Shown here: piece after piece, positions 1-5,733 of the stretch
Numbering within the stretch: the stretch's first letter is position 1
How the letters are laid out: the number at the start of each line of letters is the position of its first letter
Assembly (NCBI GenBank): GCA_047619485.1
Contig: JBLHKE010000432.1
Coordinates: 1 to 6,780 of the forward strand
From: JBLHKE01 sp047619485
GTDB lineage: Bacteria; Verrucomicrobiota; Verrucomicrobiia; Verrucomicrobiales; DEV007
Direction of reading: 5' to 3'
Length of the DNA stretch: 6,780 bases
The notes under the pieces: generated by a model
Database searches by the model: none
Seen by the model: only the letters and a program-made list of their open reading frames with translations
Told to the model about the DNA's origin: nothing
Program-made: the position numbers and the translations under genes

Positions 1-2
1 CC

Positions 3-1988
3 GAGGCCAATCACTCATACGCCAGCGTTTCCTCTCTCGAGCTCCACAGCAACCTGCTCATCAGCGGGCGGGAAGTGAGCGGGGTGGATGGCCTCGATGG
101 CACCGACCCCGACAATGACCCGCATTTCAAGACGCCAGTAGACCCGGATAGTGCGCCGACGACGGCGGGTTCCCTCCAGCCACGTCTTGATTCGCTGACG
201 GTGAACACAGGTAATGATGCGAGGATTTCTCTTGCGAATGATGTGGCCGGCGGCGATCGCAAAGTCGGGCGGGTTGATCTCGGTGCCTACGAATTCCAGC
301 GCGAAATTATCTACGTCGACGCTAACGGTCCGACGGCCGGCGACGATGGTTCCAGCTGGGCTACGGCGTTTAATTTTCTCAGTGATGGCTTGGCCGTTGC
401 TTCATCTGGAAACTCGATTTTCATCGCCGAGGGCATGCATTTTCCGGATGAGGGTACTTGGCGCACGGATGGCAACCGCGACTACCGTTTTGACCTTCAA
501 GACGAGGTCAATTTGCACGGCGGTTTCCCGACGGGCGGGGGGAGGCGTGATATCGCCGCCAACGTGACAGTGCTTTCTGGTGATATCGATCAGGATGACG
601 AAGATGCGGATGGGAACGGGATTACCGAGTCGCACACGCAGGTCGTGGGGGGAAATTCTTTTCGTGTCATCGATGTCGATTCGGTCTCGGGGATTGTGGT
701 TGAGGGGCTGACGATCTGTGGCGGTCGTGGGGATGAGTTTGAGCGCCTCTCTGGGGCTAATGCCGCTGTAATATCGTCTGAGCTGACATTCATAGATTGC
801 AGGTTTTTGGGCGGCTATACCTACGCGGTTGCAACTGGTGGGGGAATCAGTGGATCCGGGGGCGGGATGCGTATCACTCGATCGGATGTTGGCCTAGAGC
901 GCTGCCAGTTTTCGGGTAATTTATCGCTCTTCGGAGGTGGAATCTGGATGCAAAGTAGTTCGGTAAGCCTCATTTCATGCTATTTTTTTGAGAATGAGGG
1001 AATTGCGCTCGAGAGTGCGTATGCTGGTAGTGTCTTGGAAATGACTAACTGTGTCTTGGCGGGGAATACAGGAGGGGCGATCTCACTGTCGAGGACGGCC
1101 GCTACCGTGACGAATTGCACCATTTCTGGTAATACGGGTGGGGCGATCGGTATGGTTTCGGATAGTTCTTGCTCGCTGATTAACAGCATCATTTGGATGA
1201 ACGATCACAATGGTGAGACGAACACTGCACGGGCGTCGATTTTCGATCCGGACGGTGGGATGAGCTACTCATTCAGCTTGGTGGAGAATATCGACTTGAG
1301 CGGGATCGGTAATGGGAATCTTGATGGCACTGACCCGCGAAATGTCCCAGCGTTTGTCGATCCGATTGATCCTGCTACGGCGCCATCGAATGATGCGGAT
1401 CTGTCCCTGGCGCGCCGCTCGCCGGGGTCTGGTGCGGGAGACATTGATGCGAACTCGACCGCTGTGGATGTGCGCGGGTTGCCTAGGACTACTTCTGGCC
1501 GGATCGATCTCGGAGCCTACGAGCAGGGTGAGGCTCGTGCTCTGGATGTGGATTTGGACTGCCTGCCGGATTTCTGGGAGCGGCACTACAGCCCGGAGAA
1601 TTCTGCGACTGCGATGGACGCGATGGCTGACACGGATGGGGACGGCTTAGCCAACTTTGAGGAGTTCTACTTCGGGCTGAATCCGCACAAGGCCAACGCT
1701 CAGGCAGACTACATGGAGATTAAGATCATCGCTTCGCTTTTCGAAGGGGAGCCTCAACTTCTACTGGAGTGGAGAGAATGGGGGCCGGCAGTTGCCTATG
1801 TTACCCCTTTTCCGGAGAAGTCCTCTGACCTGCGTGTGTGGTCGCGTGGGGGGATGCACTTTAGCGGCATTAACAGGAGGAGCGGCTACAATAATATGGT
1901 TTTAACAGAGCCAATATCTGCGGCGAACCCTCGTGGTTTCATGAAGGTGGTATTGTTCCGGCGCTGTGGATTGCTCATTGGCTTTTAA
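3..1988 (+). CDS. Large secreted beta-helix repeat protein, C-terminal part (choice-of-anchor Q / Pmp-like), 5' end outside window
   Basis: The frame is open from the left edge, so the visible 661 codons are only the C-terminal part; the GTG at 75 is internal, and residue numbers here count from it. Two copies of one module end are visible: LDGTDP...P.DP..AP... closing with DLGAYE at about 68-73 and 478-483. Between them lies a complete module of about 410 residues. It opens with IYVDANGP...GSSWATAF (about 79-100), followed by a right-handed parallel beta-helix region with repeated GGGI/GGAI and F/L/I-x-GN turns (about 285-356), as in chlamydial Pmp-type repeats. Next come DVDLDCLPDFWE (491-502) and DTDGDGLANFEEF (519-531), a calcium-binding-like Asp-rich stretch, and a final beta domain with SSDLRVW (583-589). 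The family is generally extracellular or cell-surface; ligand and role are unknown. No PEP-CTERM tail or C-terminal membrane helix is visible, so anchoring is unclear. The stop is TAA at 1986-1988. Confidence 0.88.
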   Translation, partial: EANHSYASVSSLELHSNLLISGREVSGVDGLDGTDPDNDPHFKTPVDPDSAPTTAGSLQPRLDSLTVNTGNDARISLANDVAGGDRKVGRVDLGAYEFQREIIYVDANGPTAGDDGSSWATAFNFLSDGLAVASSGNSIFIAEGMHFPDEGTWRTDGNRDYRFDLQDEVNLHGGFPTGGGRRDIAANVTVLSGDIDQDDEDADGNGITESHTQVVGGNSFRVIDVDSVSGIVVEGLTICGGRGDEFERLSGANAAVISSELTFIDCRFLGGYTYAVATGGGISGSGGGMRITRSDVGLERCQFSGNLSLFGGGIWMQSSSVSLISCYFFENEGIALESAYAGSVLEMTNCVLAGNTGGAISLSRTAATVTNCTISGNTGGAIGMVSDSSCSLINSIIWMNDHNGETNTARASIFDPDGGMSYSFSLVENIDLSGIGNGNLDGTDPRNVPAFVDPIDPATAPSNDADLSLARRSPGSGAGDIDANSTAVDVRGLPRTTSGRIDLGAYEQGEARALDVDLDCLPDFWERHYSPENSATAMDAMADTDGDGLANFEEFYFGLNPHKANAQADYMEIKIIASLFEGEPQLLLEWREWGPAVAYVTPFPEKSSDLRVWSRGGMHFSGINRRSGYNNMVLTEPISAANPRGFMKVVLFRRCGLLIGF

Positions 1989-2032
1989 CTCGTAACGGGT
2001 CCTTAGCGGGATTGAGCGACGCGGGCAGAAGA

Positions 2033-2048
2033 AAGTAGAGGTCTACTT
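2033..2048 (-). terminator. Small hairpin overlapping the sulfatase stop codon, possible terminator between convergent genes
   Basis: AAGTAGA and TCTACTT form a perfect 7-bp inverted repeat separated by 2 nt; allowing a 4-nt loop, the stem is 6 bp. Read on the minus strand, the stem begins in the sulfatase TAA stop and is followed by TCTTCT, a weak pyrimidine tract. The plus-strand gene ends 44 bp to the left, so the site lies at the meeting point of two convergent genes. The stem is AU-rich and the tail is not a clean U run, so termination activity is inferred only. Confidence 0.35.
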
Positions 2049-3396
2049 ACTGTGGCGCCACTTCTCTGACCCACTGCTCGTGCATTTTCTTGAGGCGATC
2101 TACGATTTCTGGATTCTCTTTGGCATAATTTTTCACTTCAGGATTCTCATCGCTCAGGCGGTGGAGTTTCAAGCCGGGAAAGAAGAGTTTCCAATCGCCA
2201 TCACGCACCGCCCATCTCTTCTGCCACTGGAAATGTAGAACGCCGCCGTAGGAGGATTCTGCATCGGGCGATTCAATAATCGGCAGCAGGCTGTGACCGT
2301 CTAATTTGGATTCGGTTGTGGCGTCGCAGAGTTCCAATAGCGTTGGAAACCAGTCCATCGAAGTGACGACCTGGTCACGCACCTCTCCTTTTGGCAATCG
2401 CTTCGGGTAGCTGATGATCGCCGGTACGCGGATGCCGCCCTCGAGGAAGTTTCCTTTGTGGCCGATCCATTTTCCCGTGCTGCCACCTCCGCTAGCACCA
2501 TAGAAATGATCTTTCGGGTGGCCGCTCTTGTGATTGTCGATGCGGATTTTATTGCCGGTCTCTTCGGAGTGGCCGTTGTCACTCATGAAGATCACGATCG
2601 TATTCTCGCGCAGACCGAGCGAATCGAGTTTGTCGACGATCTGGCCAATGTAGTGATCGGTGGTCGTGACGATGGCGCCATACGAACGGCGCGCCGGATC
2701 CCCCATATCCTTGTAGGGTTCCTCGAATCGCTTCAGCGCCTGCTCTGGGTAGTGGGGGATGTTGAACGGGACGTAGAGGAAAAATGGATGTGCTCTGTTC
2801 TCGTCGATAAATTTTAGGCTACGCTGCACCATCAGCTCGGGAAAATACTCGCCAGGCTTCTCTACCGGGGTCGTGCCCTCATAGAGGTCGTGGAATCCCG
2901 TGCCGTGGAGGAAGTAGTGATTGTAGTTGTCGATGAAGCCATCGCGGATCCCGAAAAACTCGTCGAACCCCTGTTTCTTCGGGCCGAAATCGCGGTGCGC
3001 ACCGAGATGCCATTTGCCGAAGATCGCAGTGCGGTAGCCGGCAGGTTTAAGCGCCTCGGCAAGCGTGATCTCTCCGAGCGCCATGTTCACACCCTTCGCC
3101 GCATTCATGTCACCCTGCGTCCAGCTGTTGACGCCGCCACGCTGCGGATGTCGTCCGGTCAAAAGCGCTGCCCGCGCTGGGCAGCAGACGGTGTGCGCAT
3201 AAGCCTGGGTGAAGCGCACCCCGTTGGCTGCCAGCTTGTCGATGTTCGGGGTGTGCAGATCGTTCGATCCGTAGCAGTTGGCGTCGAGCGTTCCCTGGTC
3301 GTCGGTGAAAAGAATGACGACGTTTGGTTGCGCTGGTCCGGCAAAGGCCGGCGCGGCGAGAAGAACGGTGACGATGATTGAAAAAAGAGATTTCAT
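2047..3396 (-). CDS. Exported formylglycine-dependent sulfatase (arylsulfatase-like), 449 aa
   Basis: This is a complete type I sulfatase, which hydrolyses sulfate esters, probably of a polysaccharide; the substrate cannot be told from sequence. Residues 1-19 are a Sec signal peptide (MKS start, hydrophobic core, AFA cleavage site), so the enzyme is periplasmic or secreted; this also supports the chosen ATG. Metal-binding D32-D33 sit in TDDQG. The sulfatase signature CCPARAALLTGR begins at C71, the residue expected to become formylglycine, with R75 after it. GKWHLG (127-132, K128 and H130), H215 in IPHYP, D273-N274 in SDNG, and K314 in GHKGNFLEGG complete the usual active-site set. The length is normal for the family. 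No maturase (anSME or FGE) lies in the window, so activation must come from elsewhere. It is transcribed from its own candidate promoter in the 81-bp gap. The GAAGG before the ATG is too close to serve as a normal ribosome binding site. Confidence 0.95.
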   Translation of the reverse strand: MKSLFSIIVTVLLAAPAFAGPAQPNVVILFTDDQGTLDANCYGSNDLHTPNIDKLAANGVRFTQAYAHTVCCPARAALLTGRHPQRGGVNSWTQGDMNAAKGVNMALGEITLAEALKPAGYRTAIFGKWHLGAHRDFGPKKQGFDEFFGIRDGFIDNYNHYFLHGTGFHDLYEGTTPVEKPGEYFPELMVQRSLKFIDENRAHPFFLYVPFNIPHYPEQALKRFEEPYKDMGDPARRSYGAIVTTTDHYIGQIVDKLDSLGLRENTIVIFMSDNGHSEETGNKIRIDNHKSGHPKDHFYGASGGGSTGKWIGHKGNFLEGGIRVPAIISYPKRLPKGEVRDQVVTSMDWFPTLLELCDATTESKLDGHSLLPIIESPDAESSYGGVLHFQWQKRWAVRDGDWKLFFPGLKLHRLSDENPEVKNYAKENPEIVDRLKKMHEQWVREVAPQ

Positions 3397-3430
3397 CCTT
3401 CGATCATAGCGGTGCTCCTGAATCGATCAA
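3397..3430 (-). promoter_or_regulatory. Candidate sigma70-type promoter of the sulfatase, predicted leaderless start
   Basis: On the minus strand TTGATC (plus 3425-3430) is followed by a 16-bp spacer and TATGAT (plus 3403-3408), then 6 nt (CGAAGG) and the sulfatase ATG. TATGAT matches the TATAAT consensus at 5 of 6 positions and TTGATC matches TTGACA at 4 of 6. A start 7 nt after the -10 box would be the A of the ATG itself, giving a leaderless mRNA. The same 10-mer around the -10 (GCTATGATCG) precedes the next gene upstream. Confidence 0.55.
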
Positions 3431-3457
3431 GATCTGGGGATCACTCAGAATCGACCA
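3420..3457. repeat. Two direct copies of a GAATCGAYCA 10-mer at the sulfatase promoter
   Basis: GAATCGATCA (3420-3429) and GAATCGACCA (3448-3457) differ at one base and are 28 bp apart start to start. The first copy covers most of the candidate -35 box; the second lies just upstream of it. This placement would suit a regulator binding two sites, but chance similarity in a short AT/GC-balanced gap is quite possible. Confidence 0.3.
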
Positions 3458-3477
3458 TTAATCTCAAGGGCAGCGCT

Positions 3478-4203
3478 CTACTCATCTGCCGTGACGACAT
3501 CCGCCAGGCTGGGGTGGCGCGCATCCGCCATCGCCCACTGAACCGTGGCAAGACCCATCAGCAGTGGGACTCCAACTTCGATGCTCTCTTCGACCAGCGA
3601 GAGGAGAAGCACCAACCTGTCCTGCCGCTTGTCGAGCGCGTCCATGTCGAGGCGGTTGTCTAGAATGTAGGCCACCGCCACAAATAGCAACATCCCAGCG
3701 ACCGAGATCGCATACGGTCGCCCGCGCTTCAAATCTTCGAACCAGCGCCGGCCAGAGCCTCTCACTAGCTTCCACAGCGCGGTCAAAATAGCGATGAACA
3801 CCATCGCGACCACCAGCTTTTCGATCAGGCCGACATCGACCGAACGCCACCAGCGGGTCGAGTTGATCTTCTCCATCCGATCAGCCGTCGTCGGGCGGAT
3901 GTGAAAATCGAGCTCGCGCAGGATGCAGGCAAGCAGGATGACGGCCACATAACAACCGCCAACCCAACGCCTGCGGATGACCACTGCCATGCAGGCCAGT
4001 AGCGCCAGCCAGAAAAACCATACCGTGATCTTCTCCAACACCCCATCTTCGGTCCGGTTCTCGTAAGCCACTTCGTAGGGCATTTTGAAAAAGACGTACG
4101 CGACCGCGATCAGCGCAAGCCCTAGCGCGACAACAAACGCGACGGCGATGCGACCCGAGCGCCAGGTCGTAGGGTGCTTTGAGTGATTCTGACTAATTCC
4201 CAT
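3478..4203 (-). CDS. Uncharacterised multi-pass inner-membrane protein, 241 aa
   Basis: I do not recognise a named function. After a short polar N-terminus there are about six hydrophobic segments: roughly 19-39, 58-77, 81-96, 127-147, 164-182 and 197-222. Charged residues sit at or within membrane segments: ENRTEDGVLEKIT (48-60) just before segment 2, RELDFH (96-101) at the end of segment 3, and LVEESIEV (203-210) inside segment 6. The EDG-x-x-E-x-x-T entry followed by Phe/Trp-rich helices and later glutamates resembles a widespread group of uncharacterised bacterial membrane proteins; this link is from memory of the pattern. It is separated by 225 bp from the methyltransferase upstream and by 81 bp from the sulfatase downstream, each gap with its own promoter-like sequence, so no operon partner is implied. 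The start is the ATG at 4203; no Shine-Dalgarno sequence precedes it. The stop is TAG. Confidence 0.85.
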   Translation of the reverse strand: MGISQNHSKHPTTWRSGRIAVAFVVALGLALIAVAYVFFKMPYEVAYENRTEDGVLEKITVWFFWLALLACMAVVIRRRWVGGCYVAVILLACILRELDFHIRPTTADRMEKINSTRWWRSVDVGLIEKLVVAMVFIAILTALWKLVRGSGRRWFEDLKRGRPYAISVAGMLLFVAVAYILDNRLDMDALDKRQDRLVLLLSLVEESIEVGVPLLMGLATVQWAMADARHPSLADVVTADE

Positions 4204-4241
4204 TTGGCGGCGATCATAGCTCTAGGATGGGAAAATCACAG
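4204..4241 (-). promoter_or_regulatory. Candidate promoter of the membrane-protein gene, near-leaderless
   Basis: On the minus strand TATGAT (plus 4213-4218) lies 9 nt before the ATG, inside GCTATGATCG, which is identical to the 10-mer before the sulfatase. At a 17-bp spacing the -35 position reads CTGTGA (plus 4236-4241), a poor match. A start 7 nt after the -10 box would leave a leader of about 3 nt. The shared -10 context is the main support. Confidence 0.45.
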
Positions 4242-4277
4242 CTCGATTTTGTTGCCGCGTGGTATCCGACGACCCGC

Positions 4278-4302
4278 GTTCCACCGTCGACGTCGGTCGA
4301 AC
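4278..4302. repeat. Imperfect 25-nt GC-rich inverted repeat in the intergenic gap
   Basis: GTTC-C-ACCG, a 7-nt centre, then CGGT-C-GAAC gives eight pairs with one C:C mismatch, able to fold on either strand. It lies 75 bp before the membrane-protein start and 127 bp past the methyltransferase stop. No U tract follows on the minus strand, so it is not a standard terminator. Size and imperfect symmetry fit a REP-type extragenic palindrome, which is unproven from one copy. Confidence 0.35.
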
Positions 4303-4352
4303 CGCCTCCGGGCATAGAGAAAGAAGCGGAGTCAGAGGCAATCTTGACCAGT

Positions 4353-4380
4353 CCCTTTTTTCCATGACCCCTTTTTTCCA
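4353..4380. repeat. 12-bp direct repeat CCCTTTTTTCCA, two copies 16 bp apart
   Basis: CCCTTTTTTCCA occurs at 4353-4364 and 4369-4380 with TGAC between. Together with the neighbouring ATCTTGACC at 4341-4349 and the TGACCCC at 4365-4371, this recalls the TGACC-rich flanks that often surround REP-associated transposase loci, but no transposase is present here. It may be a degraded extragenic repeat or slippage-derived sequence. Confidence 0.4.
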
Positions 4381-4428
4381 GAATTATCAGGGAAGCACAT
4401 TTTCCGACCCGGTTCCTCTCGGTGCTTG

Positions 4429-5511
4429 TCAGGCAGTGGCTTCGCCAACGAGGCTCGGGGATGCGCCGAGGCGGTAGTGAAACTGCATGGAGCACCCGGT
4501 AGAGATGTCGTCGATTCCCGTGACTTCGCGGATGCCGGTTAGACTTGAATCGTGGATCCGAAGCAGGTGCTTGCCGTGGGTCGTGATCGTGGTGAAGAGA
4601 TAAGCTCGGTAGAGCGGTTCGGGAGGGGGCGGGATGTGGATGGCGGCGGCGGGTAGGCGGTCGCCCGAAAGAGAAGCCCATGACCGGATGGTCGCAGCGT
4701 TCAATTCGAAGACGGGACCCACTGGAATCCTATCCGGCTGCCCCTTTGAAGGCTGCCCCTCTTCTTCCGGCACGATCACGTCGATCTTCTTCGCGGTATC
4801 GACGAGGAAGGCGTCCACTCGCACCGACTCGGGCACGATGATGGCGTCGGGCGCCTGATTAAGGAGATGGCGTATGATGGCGACCTGCGGTTCCTTCTCG
4901 AGTGCCGCGCTCATGGTCTCGGAAAGGATAATGTCAGGGATAGAATCCGCGGGGATGGTGTAATCACAGGCATCGGCAACGACATAGGCATCCACGCTGT
5001 CGGCGAGGCCGAGCCGGCGGACGACCGATCTCACGTAATCGATAGAAACCGGATGAATATCGAGAATCGTGAAGCGGACAGCCTCCGGCGGAAAGACCGT
5101 CATGAGGGGGACGGCGAGCGTCGCGTAGGGCCCGGATCCGGCGTAGAGGACGCGGACGGGTTCCGATGGTTTCCTCTCGATGACGCTTGCGATGGCGTCA
5201 TGCAGTCCGCGCAGGAAGATGGCAGTACGCTGGAATTCGCCTGCGCACATCGCCGCTTGAGTCGGTGAAATAGCGAGTCCTTCACCGGACGGGGTTTCGC
5301 CCTCGGTGATGTCCTGGCGGGACTCGATCTGAAAATCGGCGGCGTTCTCAAGAATGTCGACCAGTTCGCCTACGACGCCGGCGAGAATGCCTCTGGAACC
5401 TTCGTGGGTCAGCGTTTCGACGGTGAGGTGCTTGAATTGCCCGATGATGGAGTCGTCCAAGGTGGCGGTTTTGTCGCCAGGAAGGGGAGCTGGTGAATCG
5501 GCGTCTATCAT
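4429..5511 (-). CDS. SAM-dependent methyltransferase with PRMT-like double-E loop, 360 aa
   Basis: The central domain is a class I SAM methyltransferase: VLYAGSGPYATLA (121-133) is the glycine-rich motif I, D151 in ILDIHP is the expected ribose-binding acid, and D180 in VVADACDY is the likely adenine-side residue. After strand 4 comes ILSETMSAALEKEP (195-208), with E198 and E207 nine residues apart. This is the spacing of the substrate-clamping glutamates in the SEWM...E loop of protein arginine methyltransferases; IIVPESVRVDAFLVD (224-238) also aligns with the segment after that loop. The N-terminal part has EGLAISPTQAAMC (77-89) and a helical region to about 113. The C-terminal 100 residues look beta-rich, but no clear THW motif is visible. 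Substrate is unknown. The ATG at 5511 is the only start codon after the in-frame TAA at 5572-5574; no Shine-Dalgarno is visible. It is separated by over 220 bp from both neighbours. Confidence 0.85.
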   Translation of the reverse strand: MIDADSPAPLPGDKTATLDDSIIGQFKHLTVETLTHEGSRGILAGVVGELVDILENAADFQIESRQDITEGETPSGEGLAISPTQAAMCAGEFQRTAIFLRGLHDAIASVIERKPSEPVRVLYAGSGPYATLAVPLMTVFPPEAVRFTILDIHPVSIDYVRSVVRRLGLADSVDAYVVADACDYTIPADSIPDIILSETMSAALEKEPQVAIIRHLLNQAPDAIIVPESVRVDAFLVDTAKKIDVIVPEEEGQPSKGQPDRIPVGPVFELNAATIRSWASLSGDRLPAAAIHIPPPPEPLYRAYLFTTITTHGKHLLRIHDSSLTGIREVTGIDDISTGCSMQFHYRLGASPSLVGEATA

Positions 5512-5733
5512 GGAGTTTGTCGAGCCTCTGGTCTCGTCACTTCTCGAGGAACATAGGAGCCTTATCGCACGTTAGCCAGCAAACGGAAGGGAATTTTCTC
5601 CGCGAGCGATCGAAATCCGCGACATGCTCCAGTTGGACTGAGATGGTCGAAGTAACAGGGGTTCCCCTCCGCCTACGGTGCATTTAATCAACCGAACTTA
5701 TAGACGTGACTCCGGAGGTGAAAACCTACCTCT

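Noticed and set aside
2890..3381. 163-residue open frame on the plus strand
   Set aside because: It lies antisense to the sulfatase N-terminal half, whose motifs are unmistakable; the product is Arg/Val-rich with no motif.
4222..4365. 47-codon minus-strand frame starting at an ATG after AAGGGGTC
   Set aside because: The Shine-Dalgarno-like AAGGGG is part of the direct repeat and only 2 nt from the ATG; the Ser/Thr/Arg-rich product resembles nothing and runs through the inverted repeat.
4391..4427. Possible terminator hairpin after the methyltransferase (AAGCA...TGCTT with an inner CCGA/TCGG)
   Set aside because: The stem is broken by a 6-nt bulge and has no U tract after it.
4214..4681. 155-residue minus-strand frame overlapping the methyltransferase 3' end
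   Set aside because: Over half of it is a shifted frame of the methyltransferase with Arg/His/Pro-rich, low-quality sequence; the rest is the repeat-bearing gap.
2047..5511. The four minus-strand genes as one operon
   Set aside because: The gaps of 81 to 225 bp and separate promoter-like sequences before two of the genes argue for independent units.
5657..5668. AGGGGTTCCCCT palindrome in the helicase-methyltransferase gap
   Set aside because: It is very short with a 2-nt centre and cannot form a stable hairpin without losing pairs; no context suggests a site.
5713..5730. Possible terminator hairpin after the helicase (GAGGT/ACCTC)
   Set aside because: It has only 5 bp with an 8-nt loop, and is followed by a GC-containing sequence without a U run.
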